Program-made: the position numbers and the translations under genes
Source of the DNA: Arthrobacter sp. NicSoilB8
GTDB lineage: Bacteria; Actinomycetota; Actinomycetes; Actinomycetales; Micrococcaceae
Assembly (NCBI RefSeq): GCF_019977355.1
Contig: NZ_AP024655.1
Coordinates: forward strand, 3,224,001-3,288,000
DNA: 64,000 nucleotides
Direction of reading: 5' to 3'
Shown here: piece by piece, positions 7,463 to 16,650 of the stretch
Numbering within the stretch: position 1 is the stretch's first letter
Layout of the letters: every line of letters starts with the position of its first letter
The notes under the pieces: model-generated
Database searches by the model: none
The model's input: only the letters and a program-made list of their open reading frames with translations
Told to the model about the DNA's origin: nothing

Positions 7463-8947
7463 TCAGAGCTCCCGCATCAGCGTTTCGTAGAAGCGGACGC
7501 CGTGGCCCAGCGTCTCCAGCGCAATCTTCTCGTCAACGCCGTGGATAGAGCCGCGCGCCGGGACATCCATGAAAAACGGTGCGAAGCGGTACACGGCGCC
7601 GCAGATCCCGGTGAAGCGGCGGGAGTCGGTGCCGCCCATCATGATGTACGGGGTGATGATCGCTTCGGGGAAGACCTGGCCGATGCAGTCCGCCAGCAGT
7701 TCCCACGGGGCTCCGGATGACGGGGACACAGGCGAGGGGTCGTTGCCCTCCACGACCCGCAGTTCCACTTGCGGGTCGCGGATGATCTTCCGCAGCCGTG
7801 CCACGGTTCCCTCGACGCTCTCCCCCACCGCGATCCTGATGTTGGCGTTCGCCTTGGCCGTGGCGGCGAGGACGTTCGCCCCGGCGCTGCCTTCGAGCGT
7901 GGTGATGGCGACCGTGGTGCGGGTCATGGCGTTGGTCTCGCTGCCGAGCCGGCCGAACAACCAGGTGATCGGCCTCCGGAGCAGCGCCGCATTGGCGAAC
8001 GCGGCCCGTAGCGGCGCCGGCGAATGCGGGCCGAACCGGCGCAGCATCTCCGCGGTCACGTCCGGCAGCGACTGCGGGAACGGGCTGCGCTCGATCCGTG
8101 TAATGGCGCGCGCCAGCCGTGCCGTGGCTCCCATCCGCGGCGGCGTGGAGGCATGCCCGCCCGGGTCCCGGGTCAGCAGCTCGACGTCGAGGATCCCCTT
8201 TTCGGCCACCCCGACGACGGCGGCCGGCCGGCTTACCCCGGGAAAGGCGCCGCCGGCGACTGCGCCTCCCTCATCCAGCACGAGCCAGGGCGTCACGCCG
8301 CGCGCGCCCAGCAGGTCCGCGGCGGCTGCCGCGCTGTCGCCGGCCGTCTCCTCGTTGTTACCGAAGGAGAAGTAGAGGTCATGCGCCGGCGCGTAGCCCG
8401 CCCGGAGCAGGCTCTCGGCGGCCTCCAGGATGGCCACGAGCTGACCCTTGTCATCCAGCGTCCCGCGGCCCCAAAGGAAGGTGCCGTCGTTGTGGCCGGA
8501 GAACGGCTCGTGCGTCCACTCCCCGGGGTCTCCCGCCGGGACGACGTCGTAGTGCGCCATCAGTACCGACGCGCGCGCCCCGGCCCCCGGGTCCGTACCG
8601 GGCCAGCGGTACAGCAGAGCCTGGCCGTTGACGCGCTCCAGGTCCAGTGCCTCATGGACCGCCGGGTACAGCCTCGGCAGTGCCGCGATGAAGGCCTCGA
8701 ACCCGGCCAGCTCCGTCGCGTTCTGCTGCCCCGCGCCCTCCCCGGCGTTCTCCAGGCGGCAGGACACGGTCCGATACGTCACGAGCTCCGCCAGCGAGGC
8801 CGCCGCACGTCCCGCACTGCCGGGGCCGTCTGCGGCGGATGTGGCGGTCTCGCCGGCGGTGGCGTTGTCGGCGGTCTTGTCGTGGGTCTCGTGATGGGTC
8901 TCGTCATGGGCGGCGCCGGCGGTGGTGTCCTGCAGGGGGTTGCGCAT
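7463..8947 (-). CDS. M20 family zinc peptidase (PM20D1 / carboxypeptidase S-like)
   Basis: 494-residue metallopeptidase or N-acyl-amino-acid hydrolase. Metal-binding motifs are present in order: HYDVVP (His ligand with the downstream catalytic Asp), GRGTLDDKG (bridging Asp), NNEETAGDS (catalytic Glu and Glu ligand), GGHASTPP, the usual His of the dimerisation domain, and GGTDSRRF near the C-terminus. The first 45 residues are a His/Thr/Asp-rich low-complexity tail. The frame is open upstream to 9163, but that would overlap the divergent DUF1684 gene and its promoter, so the ATG at 8947 is taken. Cytosolic by sequence; substrate cannot be read from this. Confidence 0.85.
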   Translation of the reverse strand: MRNPLQDTTAGAAHDETHHETHDKTADNATAGETATSAADGPGSAGRAAASLAELVTYRTVSCRLENAGEGAGQQNATELAGFEAFIAALPRLYPAVHEALDLERVNGQALLYRWPGTDPGAGARASVLMAHYDVVPAGDPGEWTHEPFSGHNDGTFLWGRGTLDDKGQLVAILEAAESLLRAGYAPAHDLYFSFGNNEETAGDSAAAAADLLGARGVTPWLVLDEGGAVAGGAFPGVSRPAAVVGVAEKGILDVELLTRDPGGHASTPPRMGATARLARAITRIERSPFPQSLPDVTAEMLRRFGPHSPAPLRAAFANAALLRRPITWLFGRLGSETNAMTRTTVAITTLEGSAGANVLAATAKANANIRIAVGESVEGTVARLRKIIRDPQVELRVVEGNDPSPVSPSSGAPWELLADCIGQVFPEAIITPYIMMGGTDSRRFTGICGAVYRFAPFFMDVPARGSIHGVDEKIALETLGHGVRFYETLMREL

Positions 8948-9104
8948 GGGCGAAAGTCTAAGGCCGGACGGCGCGCAGGACCCGTTATCCGTCCCGGGAC
9001 CGGTTGACCGTCCCGGGTCCGGAGCCGGCGGCGGTCTCCGCCGTCGGGCTCCGCAGAAATTCGGCGCAGAATATCGGTCGTTGGAAAGCGGATACGCTGG
9101 GGGC

Positions 9105-9779
9105 ATGGCCGAACAGCACTTTGACGCATCGCATTTTGGGGAGCAGGGCGACGTGGCAGGCATGTCGGCGCTCGATATCGCGGACTGGCGGCTGCGGACC
9201 TTTGCCCTCTACGCCACCACGCGCAAGATTGCCGCCGACAGCCCGGCGGAAGCCCACTCCTATTGGCGCCACGAGCGGGACCGCATGTTCGGCACCCACC
9301 CGGCCTCGGCGCTGACCGCGGAGGCCAAGGCCAGCTTCGACGGCCTGAAGACCGCGGACTACGATCCGATCTACCGCTTCTACGTGCCGCTGACCCTCGA
9401 GGGTGCCGGCCGCGAGATGAATGTTGAGACCGGCACTGACGGTCTGGTCCGGTTCGTCCGGCTGGGAACCTTCGACCTGCCCGAGATGGGGCAGCTCGCG
9501 GTCTGGAAGCTCAGGGGCTACGGCGGCGGCATTTTCGTGCCGTTCCGCGACGCCACCGCCGGCCAGCCCGGCGGCAGCTACGGCGCGGGTCGCTACCTGC
9601 TGGACACGATCAAGGGGGCGTTCCACGGTGTGCGGGGCTCCGGGCCCAACGCCGAATTCGTCCTGGACTTCAATTTCGCCTACAACCCCTCCTGCGCCTA
9701 CAACGAAGCGTGGGCCTGTCCGCTTGCGGGTCCGGCGAACCGGCTGGCCGTCGACATCCCCGTGGGCGAGCTGTACTGA
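9105..9779 (+). CDS. DUF1684 domain-containing protein
   Basis: 224-residue member of DUF1684. Hallmarks are WRLRTFALYATTRK with WRHERDRMF shortly after, a beta-rich middle, YGGGIFVPFRD, and the C-terminal cluster NFAYNPSCAYNEAWACPL that gives the family its conserved Asn-Pro-Ser-Cys-Ala-Tyr. Function of the family is not established. The ATG at 9105 follows a G-rich stretch (CTGGGGGC); the frame is open further upstream, but that part would run into the divergent M20 gene. A 157-nt gap holds both promoters. Confidence 0.85.
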   Translation: MAEQHFDASHFGEQGDVAGMSALDIADWRLRTFALYATTRKIAADSPAEAHSYWRHERDRMFGTHPASALTAEAKASFDGLKTADYDPIYRFYVPLTLEGAGREMNVETGTDGLVRFVRLGTFDLPEMGQLAVWKLRGYGGGIFVPFRDATAGQPGGSYGAGRYLLDTIKGAFHGVRGSGPNAEFVLDFNFAYNPSCAYNEAWACPLAGPANRLAVDIPVGELY

Positions 9780-9783
9780 GCGG

Positions 9784-10269
9784 ATGGAGTCCGAGCTCAC
9801 ACAGCAGGCCCCTGCCCCCGCCGTCGTCCGCACGCCGAGCCTCCGGCGGCGCCGCGGAATCCTCCGCTACCCCGTGGTACGGCAGCTCATCCGGTTCACC
9901 GGCGTGGGCATTGTCTGCACCCTGACATCCCTGGCCCTGTACGCCCTGTCCCGGCCGTGGCTCGGGCCCCAGCCTGCCAACGCCGCGGCCCTGATCCTGA
10001 CATCCTTCATGAACACCGCCCTCAACCGGCGCCTGACGTTCAAGATCACCGAACGCCGCCGGATGAAGCGCGACCACCTCAACGGCCTGATCGTGATCCT
10101 CGTGGCGCTGCTCATCACCGGCGGCAGCCTGGCAATCCTGCACTGGCTCCGGCCCGAGGCAACAGTGGCTGACGAGCTCTGGACCACTACCCTCTCCGGC
10201 TTTGCTGCCACCGCAGTACGCTTCACGATGCTGCGGCACTGGATCTTCCGCCGCGCCCGTCACCGCTGA
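9784..10269 (+). CDS. GtrA family membrane protein
   Basis: 161-residue protein with four predicted membrane helices at about 36-56, 63-80, 97-117 and 128-148. The GtrA signature is seen in LIRFTGVGIVCTLTSLALY and in NTALNRRLTFK, followed by the C-terminal RFTMLRHWIFRR. GtrA proteins are thought to move polyprenyl-linked sugars across the membrane for cell-surface polysaccharide. The gene starts 4 nt after the DUF1684 stop, so it is probably co-transcribed with it. Its 3' end faces the nifS-like gene across a 66-nt palindromic element. Confidence 0.85.
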   Translation: MESELTQQAPAPAVVRTPSLRRRRGILRYPVVRQLIRFTGVGIVCTLTSLALYALSRPWLGPQPANAAALILTSFMNTALNRRLTFKITERRRMKRDHLNGLIVILVALLITGGSLAILHWLRPEATVADELWTTTLSGFAATAVRFTMLRHWIFRRARHR

Positions 10270-10294
10270 CTCGCCGGCCCAACCGCCACACTTC

Positions 10295-10360
10295 CCCATC
10301 TGACTGGCAGCAGGGGCCGTTTTGGGGGCTCAAAACGGCCCCTGCTGCCAGTTAGTTGGG
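10295..10360. repeat. 66-nt palindromic intergenic element, copy 1
   Basis: Perfect 22-bp arms at 10303-10324 and 10331-10352 surround the 6-nt loop GGGGCT. The core of the arm is GCAGCAGGGGCCGTTTTG. The outer ends are CCCAT and TTGGG. The right end, read on the minus strand, gives CCC AAC TAA, which is the C-terminal Pro-Asn-stop of the cysteine desulfurase. It lies between convergent genes. Two other 66-nt copies are at 19516 and 27569. Confidence 0.9.
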
Positions 10361-11569
10361 CCGAAGCGCCCGGACCCCGGCGACGGCGGTACGGACCGCG
10401 GCCGCCGCCTCCTGCAGCTCCGCTGCCGTGATGGTCGAGTCGAAGCTGAACCGCACCGCCGTCTGGGCGACCTCGGGCTCGATGCCCAGGGCCAGCAGCA
10501 CGGGCGAGGGCGCATCCGAGCCCGCCGCGCAGGCGGAACCGCTCGAGCACACCACGCCCTGGCGTTCGAGTTCCAGCAGCACGGACTCGCCGCTGGTGCC
10601 CGGGAAGCAGAAGGAAGCCACCGAAGGCAGCCGCTCGGTGGGGTGGCCGGTGAGTACCGCACCGGGGACACCGGCCAGCACGGCCGCAATGAACCCGTCA
10701 CGGAGGGCCGCGACCCGCCGTGCAGGGTCCGGTGCGGAGTCCGGTGCAGGGTTAGAGGCCGGGTCTGGTGCCGGGACTGATGCCGGGAGTGATGCCGTCT
10801 CCCGGGCCAGCGTCAGCGCGGTCGCCAGCGCCACGGCCCCGGCGACGTTTTCCGTGCCCGAGCGGCGGCCGCGTTCCTGGCCGCCGCCGTGAACCAGCGG
10901 TTCGATCCGGATCCGGCCGCGGACGAACAATGCGCCGCTGCCTTTGGGCGCGCCCAGCTTGTGGCCGGAAATGCTCAGGGCGTCCACGCCGAGCGCGCCG
11001 GTGTCCAGCGGCAGCCAGCCGGCGGCCTGGACGGCGTCGGTGTGGAAAGGGATCCCTTGGGCGCGGGCCAGTGCTGCGAGCCGGGCGATGGGCTGGACCG
11101 TGCCGACCTCGTTGTTGGCGTACATGACGCTGACCAGCGCTGTCCCGGGACCCAGCACGGCGGCCAGGGCCTCTTCCGTGACCTGACCGAAGCGGTCCAC
11201 CGGGATCACATCGACGGCGAAGCCATGGACGCGTTCGAGATACCTGGCGGATTCCTCCACCGCGGGATGTTCGACGGCGCTGATCGCCACCCGGTCCAGG
11301 CGAGGATCGGCGGCGCGCCTGGCCAGGGCGATGCCTTTGATGGCGAGGTTGTCCGCTTCGGTGCCGCCGGAGGTGAAGACGATTTCCCCGGCCCGGCAGC
11401 CCAGGGCCTTGGCCGTCGCTGCCCGGGCCCCGGCGAGCGCCGTGGCGGCCGCGTCCCCGAGGGAGTGGTGGCTGGACGGGTTGCCGAACTCGCCCGTGAG
11501 GTAGGGCCACATGGCCTCGAGCACTTCGCGGCGGACCGGGGTGGTGGCCGCGGCGTCCAGGAAGATCAC
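10352..11569 (-). CDS. Cysteine desulfurase of the NAD operon (NifS/IscS-like)
   Basis: 405-residue PLP enzyme that takes sulfur from cysteine. H101 (SAVEHPA), D178 (HTDAVQ), the PLP lysine K204 (SGHKLGAPKG) and the persulfide cysteine C347 (SSGSACAAGS) are all visible. A Pro/Ala/Asp-rich insert (about 260-284) breaks the usual fold in a surface position. The GTG start at 11569 lies 8 nt after the nadC stop, and the gene ends the nrtR-nadABC transcript. In other bacteria a NifS-like protein next to nadA matures the NadA 4Fe-4S cluster, and that is the likely role here. The last codons and stop come from a palindromic element. Confidence 0.9.
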   Translation of the reverse strand: MIFLDAAATTPVRREVLEAMWPYLTGEFGNPSSHHSLGDAAATALAGARAATAKALGCRAGEIVFTSGGTEADNLAIKGIALARRAADPRLDRVAISAVEHPAVEESARYLERVHGFAVDVIPVDRFGQVTEEALAAVLGPGTALVSVMYANNEVGTVQPIARLAALARAQGIPFHTDAVQAAGWLPLDTGALGVDALSISGHKLGAPKGSGALFVRGRIRIEPLVHGGGQERGRRSGTENVAGAVALATALTLARETASLPASVPAPDPASNPAPDSAPDPARRVAALRDGFIAAVLAGVPGAVLTGHPTERLPSVASFCFPGTSGESVLLELERQGVVCSSGSACAAGSDAPSPVLLALGIEPEVAQTAVRFSFDSTITAAELQEAAAAVRTAVAGVRALRPN

Positions 11570-11577
11570 GGTGCGCC

Positions 11578-12633
11578 TCAGCCGGCCGCCGGATCGGCGC
11601 CGGGGTGACCGTCGGCGGGAACTCCGGCCTCAACATCAGGTTCGACGCCCTGCCTGTCGTCCGGCAGGGTATCGGGCCCGGTTTCGGTTTCAACTGCCAG
11701 TTCGATGTCGAGCCCGAGGTCCAGGGCCGTCACGCTGTGTGTCAGGCCGCCGATCGAGATGACATCCACCCCCGTGGCCGCGATGTCCGCCACGGTGGCA
11801 AGATTGACGTTGCCGCTGGCTTCGACGCGGGCCCGGCCGCCCACCAGCCGGACGCCGGCCGCCAGCTCGGCCAGGGAGAAGTTGTCCAGCATGATGGTGT
11901 CGACTCCGGCGGCGAGCACCGGCTCGATCTGTTCCATGGTGTCCACTTCCACCTCGAAGTGCGTCGTATGGCCGAGCTGCGCCCGCGCGCCGCGCAGCAC
12001 GGCGGTCAGCTTCGCCGGGTCGCCCCCGGTGAGGACGGCCAGGTGGTTGTCCTTGGCCAGGACGGCGTCGGAGAGGCTGAAGCGGTGGTTGGCGCCCCCG
12101 CCGCAGCGCACGGCGTAGCGTTCGAGGACCCGCAGTCCCGGCGTCGTCTTCCGCGTGTCCGTGATCCGTGCCGCGGTGCCGTCCACGAGCGCCACATACT
12201 CGGCCGTCCTGGTGGCGATGGCACTCATCCGCTGGACCAGGTTCAGTCCGACGCGTTCGGCCAGCAGCACCGCGCGGGCGTTACCGGTCACCCGGGCCAA
12301 GGCGGTTCCGGCGACAAAGGTCTCGCCGTCGCGGACCAGCAGTTCGACGACGGCGCCCGGGTCGGTCAGCTTCATCGCCGCGGCGAACACCTCCCCGCCG
12401 CTCAACACGCCGGGCACGCGGGCGTTCAGCACCGCGGTCGCGCGCGCCTTCGCGGGGATAAGTGTCTGCGAGGTGATGTCTCCGTACGGGGCGTCCTCCT
12501 GCAGCGCCGCGCGCAGGACGGCCAGGACGGCGGCCTCGGGCAGGCTCCCGTCGAGCGCCGCGGTGCGGGAGGTCACGGTGCGGGAGGTCACGGTGCGGGA
12601 GGTCGCGGTTTCCGGGGCAGCGGTTGCTGTCAT
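11578..12633 (-). CDS. nadC: Nicotinate-nucleotide pyrophosphorylase (carboxylating), quinolinate phosphoribosyltransferase
   Basis: Makes nicotinate mononucleotide from quinolinate and PRPP with loss of CO2. Family signatures are EDAPYGDITS near residue 46, AERVGLNLVQRMSAIAT, TRKTTPGLR, KDNHL and the phosphate-binding EASGNVN and ISIGGLTHS. At 351 residues it is about 60 longer than usual: an N-terminal extension with the repeat TSRTV, and an acidic, Pro/Asp-rich C-terminal tail of about 35 residues. It starts 2 nt beyond the nadB stop and is third of the nad genes. The extensions are probably disordered. Confidence 0.92.
   Translation of the reverse strand: MTATAAPETATSRTVTSRTVTSRTAALDGSLPEAAVLAVLRAALQEDAPYGDITSQTLIPAKARATAVLNARVPGVLSGGEVFAAAMKLTDPGAVVELLVRDGETFVAGTALARVTGNARAVLLAERVGLNLVQRMSAIATRTAEYVALVDGTAARITDTRKTTPGLRVLERYAVRCGGGANHRFSLSDAVLAKDNHLAVLTGGDPAKLTAVLRGARAQLGHTTHFEVEVDTMEQIEPVLAAGVDTIMLDNFSLAELAAGVRLVGGRARVEASGNVNLATVADIAATGVDVISIGGLTHSVTALDLGLDIELAVETETGPDTLPDDRQGVEPDVEAGVPADGHPGADPAAG
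12561..12605 (-). repeat. 15-bp tandem repeat, three units, at the nadC N-terminus
   Basis: CGGTGCGGGAGGTCA occurs at 12561, 12576 and (last base changed) 12591. It encodes repeated TSRTV at the start of NadC, outside the conserved domain. Confidence 0.85.
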
Positions 12634-12635
12634 GG

Positions 12636-14558
12636 CTAGATCCTTTGCATGGAGCGGGCGGCGGCCGGATGCCGGCGGCCGGAGGTCAATGATGCGGGAC
12701 CGGACTGCCCTGCGGTCCCGGCCGGTTGTGCCGTGCGGTTCGGATGGGCGGGGCCGGCATAACCGGCCTCGGCCAACACGGCAGTGTCCGCAGGCCCGGC
12801 GGTGCCGGCCATCACGGCTGAATCTGCCCGGTAGTGGGCGCCGACTGATTGCGTGCGCTGCCGGGCCGCCGTGACGAGGAGTCGAGCGGCCAGCAGCAGG
12901 TTCCGGTCCTCATGGGCATCCTGGCTGAGCCAGACGCTGCGGCCGGCGCGGACACTGTTTCCAAGGTCTGCAGTTTCAAGGTCTGTGGCCCACTGCGCCA
13001 GCTGGGCCGCGGCGGCGTCGAGCTCGGTTCCGGTGCGCGTGACTCCTGCCGCGGAGGTCATGAGCCGGCCGAGGGCCGCTCGGCTGAACGGCGCCGCCGA
13101 TGCACCGGGTGCGCCCGGTGCGCTCGCGGCGCCAGCTTCCGGAGAAACTGCCACGGGCAGGACAAGGCTGCCCGGGTGGACGTCCCCGCAAGCCGGTGTC
13201 AGCCAGGCCGTGTCCGGTACGGGTGCGTGCAGGAAGTCCTCGACGGCGCGACGGCCGAACACGAGGCCCTCCAGCAGCGAGTTGCTCGCCAGCCGGTTGG
13301 CGCCCTGGGCGCCCGTGCGGGCTACCTCGCCGGCGGCATACAGGCCCGGAACGGACGTGCGGCCCCACAGGTCGGTGCACACCCCGCCCATCCAGTAGTG
13401 GGCCGCCGGAGACACGGGGATCGGCTCGGTGGTCCAGTCATAGCCGGCAGCCCGGGTGGCCGCCGTGATGGTCGGGAACCGCCGGAGAAGGAAGCCCGCG
13501 CCGCGGGCCGCCTCGATGCCCCGGGCATCCAGGTAGACCGGGCTGTCCGGTGCGGCCCCCGCGGCGGCCAGGTGCAGGGCAATGCTGCGGGAGACGACGT
13601 CGCGCGGGGCGAGTTCGGCATCCGGGTGGTAGCCGGGCATGAAGCGGTAGCCTGCGGAGTCCAGGAGCACCGCCCCCTCGCCGCGGACAGCTTCGGAGAT
13701 GAGCAGGGCAGGCGGGCCGCCCGGGATTTCCTCGGCGGCAAGGGTGGTGGGGTGGAACTGGAAGAACTCGAGATCCCGTACCGCGGCGCCGGCGCGCCAG
13801 GCCAGGGCGAGGCCGTCGGCGGTGGCAACGGCCGGATTGCTGGTGCGGGCAAAAAGCCGGCCGGCACCCCCGGTGGCGAGGAGGACGGCGTCGGCAGCCA
13901 GCTCCTGGGGCCGGCCGCCGGCCAGATACGCCACACCGGTGACCCGGGCCGGCGTCGGCGGCGTTAGGCCGGACTGTGACAGGGTGCCCGGCAGCGCAAC
14001 GGGTTCGGGCCCTGCCTCGGGTGCCGTCAGGAGGTCGGTGACGAACGCGGTGGTCTCCACCCGGAGCCGGCCCTGGACCGTGCGTTCCAGGACGGCGCGC
14101 TCCAGGACGGCCGCGACGAGGCCGCGGGCAATGCAGGCACCGGTCGCGTCCCCGCCGGCGTGGAGGATCCGCGGCGCGGAATGGGCGGCTTCGAGGCCCA
14201 GGGCCGGTCCGCCGTCGGGCCGCACGTCGAAGTGCACGCCGTAGCGGGCCAGGCCGGCGATGTCCCGGACGGCCTCCGTGCACAGGACCCGGACGGCCTC
14301 GGCGTCGTTCAGCCCGGCGCCGGCAGCGAGGGTGTCGGCGACGTGGGCCGCCACGGAGTCCCCGGGGGCGGCATCCTTCGGCGCCAGGACGGCGGAGACG
14401 CCGCCCTGGGCGTAGAACGTGTTGCTCTGCTCCAGCGTCCCCTTGCTGAGCAGGACCACCTCGATGTCACGGCCGCTGTCGGTGGCGGCGTCGGAGGCGA
14501 GCAGCGCGGCGTAGAGCCCGGCTATCCCGCTGCCGACAATCACGAGCCGCCTGGTCAC
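12636..14558 (-). CDS. nadB: L-aspartate oxidase
   Basis: FAD enzyme oxidising L-aspartate to iminoaspartate, the substrate of NadA. The dinucleotide-binding start VIVGSGIAGLYAALLA, the flavin-region NTFYAQGGVSAVL, the HSAPRILHAGGDATG segment of the active site and ARTGAQGANRLASNSLLEGLVFG are all conserved with the succinate dehydrogenase/fumarate reductase flavoprotein family. At 640 residues it is about 100 longer than E. coli NadB; the extra is an Ala/Gly-rich insert near 480-510 and a low-complexity tail. The start is GTG, overlapping the nadA stop as GTGA, which implies coupled translation. Confidence 0.93.
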   Translation of the reverse strand: MTRRLVIVGSGIAGLYAALLASDAATDSGRDIEVVLLSKGTLEQSNTFYAQGGVSAVLAPKDAAPGDSVAAHVADTLAAGAGLNDAEAVRVLCTEAVRDIAGLARYGVHFDVRPDGGPALGLEAAHSAPRILHAGGDATGACIARGLVAAVLERAVLERTVQGRLRVETTAFVTDLLTAPEAGPEPVALPGTLSQSGLTPPTPARVTGVAYLAGGRPQELAADAVLLATGGAGRLFARTSNPAVATADGLALAWRAGAAVRDLEFFQFHPTTLAAEEIPGGPPALLISEAVRGEGAVLLDSAGYRFMPGYHPDAELAPRDVVSRSIALHLAAAGAAPDSPVYLDARGIEAARGAGFLLRRFPTITAATRAAGYDWTTEPIPVSPAAHYWMGGVCTDLWGRTSVPGLYAAGEVARTGAQGANRLASNSLLEGLVFGRRAVEDFLHAPVPDTAWLTPACGDVHPGSLVLPVAVSPEAGAASAPGAPGASAAPFSRAALGRLMTSAAGVTRTGTELDAAAAQLAQWATDLETADLGNSVRAGRSVWLSQDAHEDRNLLLAARLLVTAARQRTQSVGAHYRADSAVMAGTAGPADTAVLAEAGYAGPAHPNRTAQPAGTAGQSGPASLTSGRRHPAAARSMQRI

Positions 14559-15859
14559 GGCCGCGCCGCCAGCATGCGCTCGAGTGCCACCTTTGCCGGT
14601 GCGGCGACGTCTTCATCCACCGTGATGCGGTTGACCACTTCGCCCCGGACGAGCGCTTCCAGGACCCAGGCAAGGTAGCCGGGGTGGATGCGGTACATCG
14701 TGGAGCAGGGGCAGATCACCGGGTCGAGGCAGAAGATGGTGTGCTGCGGGTATTCCGCGGCCAGCCGGTTGACGAGGTTGATCTCGGTGCCGACGGCGAA
14801 GGTGGTGGGCTCCGTGGCGGCGGCGATGGCCTTGCGGATGAAGTCGGTGGAGCCGGCGGAGTCTGCGGCGTCGACCACCTCCATGGGGCATTCGGGGTGC
14901 ACGATGACCTGCACGCCGGGGAACTCGGCCCGTGCCTTTTCGATCTGGCCGACGTTGAAGCGCTTGTGGACGGAGCAGAAACCGTGCCAGAGGATCACGC
15001 GCGAGTCCTGCAGCGCCTGCTCATTGTTGCCGCCGAGGTCCTTGCGCGGGTTCCACATGGGCATCTGTTCCAGCGGCACGCCCATGGCCTTCGCGGTGTT
15101 GCGGCCCAGGTGCTGGTCCGGGAAGAACAGCACACGCTGGCCGCGTTCGAACGCCCATTCGAGTACCGTGGCGGCGTTCGAGGACGTGCAGACGATGCCG
15201 CCGTGCTCGCCGCAGAAGCCCTTGAGCGCGGCCGAGGAGTTCATGTAGGTGACCGGGATGACGGGGACCCGGCCGTCGGCGTCGGGCTCGGTGCCGAAGA
15301 GCTCCTCCAGCTGCTCCCAGCACTCGGTGACCGAGTCGATGTCCGCCATGTCCGCCATGGAACAGCCCGCTGCGAGGTTGGGCAGGATCACGGCCTGGTC
15401 CGGTCGGGACAGGATGTCAGCGGTTTCGGCCATGAAGTGCACGCCGCAGAAGATGATGGCCTCGGCGTCGGGCCGGGTCAGCGCGGCATTGGCGAGCTGG
15501 AAGGAATCGCCCACGAAGTCGGCATATTCGATCACTTCGTCGCGCTGGTAGAAGTGCCCGAGCACGACGGCGCGGTCCCCCAGCGCCGCTTTGGCGGCAC
15601 GGATCCGGGCGTCGAGTTCGGCGTCGCTGGCCAGCTTGTACTCCTCCGGCAGCTGGCCCTGCCGAGGGGTCGCCGCCGGGGCGACGTCGGCTGAGGAGGC
15701 GCCGGGGCCGTAGGCGGGCACTCCGGCGAGGGCCTCGGCGAGGTCGAAGTCCCAAGGCCCGCGGGCCAGGGCGGGGCTGCAGGTGCTGGCTGCCGCGCTT
15801 GCCATGGTGGCGGCCTGCTCGCGCGTGATCAGCTGGATGGCCGTGTTGACGCTGCTCAT
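14555..15859 (-). CDS. nadA: Quinolinate synthase (4Fe-4S enzyme)
   Basis: Condenses iminoaspartate with dihydroxyacetone phosphate to quinolinate. Cluster ligands expected for the family are present: C166 in LAAGCSMAD, C295 in HGFCSVHKRF and C383 or C385 in ICPCSTM. Other signatures are GHFYQRDEVIEYADFVGDS and HPECPMEV. 434 residues, the long actinobacterial type with an N-terminal extension of about 70 residues. The ATG overlaps the nrtR stop (ATGA), so nadA is translated from the nrtR transcript. Controlled by NrtR through the box upstream of nrtR (inference). Confidence 0.95.
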   Translation of the reverse strand: MSSVNTAIQLITREQAATMASAAASTCSPALARGPWDFDLAEALAGVPAYGPGASSADVAPAATPRQGQLPEEYKLASDAELDARIRAAKAALGDRAVVLGHFYQRDEVIEYADFVGDSFQLANAALTRPDAEAIIFCGVHFMAETADILSRPDQAVILPNLAAGCSMADMADIDSVTECWEQLEELFGTEPDADGRVPVIPVTYMNSSAALKGFCGEHGGIVCTSSNAATVLEWAFERGQRVLFFPDQHLGRNTAKAMGVPLEQMPMWNPRKDLGGNNEQALQDSRVILWHGFCSVHKRFNVGQIEKARAEFPGVQVIVHPECPMEVVDAADSAGSTDFIRKAIAAATEPTTFAVGTEINLVNRLAAEYPQHTIFCLDPVICPCSTMYRIHPGYLAWVLEALVRGEVVNRITVDEDVAAPAKVALERMLAARP

Positions 15860-16572
15860 GGTGTGCTCCTGTTGTCTGGGTCAAGGCCGGGGCGGCCGGT
15901 AAAGCGGTAGAGGCGGGGCGGGCGGTGTTTGCCGCCCTGCAGGTATTGATCGGTTTCTTCGATTTCCGGCGTGGCCTTGACCTGCCGGCGGAAGTTGGCG
16001 GGATCCAGTTCGCGGTCCAGGACGGCCTCGTAGACTTCCCGGACCTGGGCGAGGGTGAAGTACTCGCCCAGCAGGTGGTAGGCGATGGACCCGTAGGCCA
16101 TCTTGTTGCGCAGCCGCCACAGGGCGTAGTCGATGATGGCGTTGTGGTCGAAGGCGAGCTCGCCGAGCCGGTCGGCGCGGAACCAGCGCACGTTCTCCGA
16201 TTCGTCCGCGAGCGCGGCCTCCGTGGGCTGGACCAGCGCCCAGTAGACGATCGAGACGACGCGCTGGGTGGGTGAACGGTGCAGGCCGCCGAAGGCGTAG
16301 AGCTGCTCGAGGTAGTTCGGGGCGAGGCCCGTGGTTTCGCGCAGGTTCCGCGACGCGGCGTCCTGGAGGGACTCGGCGTGCGTGAGCGGCCCCCCGGGCA
16401 GCGCCCAGAGCCCCTTGAACGGTTCGCGGATGCGGCGCACCAGCGGGATCCAGAGCGTGGGCCGGCCGGAACGCTCGCTGGGACGCAGCGCGAAGATCAC
16501 CGTGGAGATGGCCAGCGATGGCGGCGCGAGCTGGCGCTCCGAGACGTTGGCTGCTGCGGTGTAAACGGTCAT
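15856..16572 (-). CDS. nrtR: NrtR, Nudix-related repressor of NAD biosynthesis
   Basis: 238 residues: a Nudix-like domain (about 18-140) followed by a winged-helix domain (about 150-235, AYHLLGEYFTLAQVREVYEAV and NFRRQVKAT). The Nudix box at residues 61-83 is degenerate: G61-x5-E67-x7-R75 is kept, but the following Glu is N76, and the second Glu of the EE pair is T80. Loss of the catalytic Glu pair is typical of NrtR repressors that sense ADP-ribose or NAD-related ligands instead of hydrolysing them. It is the first gene of the nad operon and has a matching palindrome 79 nt upstream of its start. A catalytically active Nudix hydrolase is less likely. Confidence 0.88.
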   Translation of the reverse strand: MTVYTAAANVSERQLAPPSLAISTVIFALRPSERSGRPTLWIPLVRRIREPFKGLWALPGGPLTHAESLQDAASRNLRETTGLAPNYLEQLYAFGGLHRSPTQRVVSIVYWALVQPTEAALADESENVRWFRADRLGELAFDHNAIIDYALWRLRNKMAYGSIAYHLLGEYFTLAQVREVYEAVLDRELDPANFRRQVKATPEIEETDQYLQGGKHRPPRLYRFTGRPGLDPDNRSTP

Positions 16573-16650
16573 CCCCGCCTTCTTGGGTCCCCGGCCGGGG
16601 TCCGCGATGGGACTGGCCGGACGGCTCCGGCCTGACCGCCGGACTAGTTA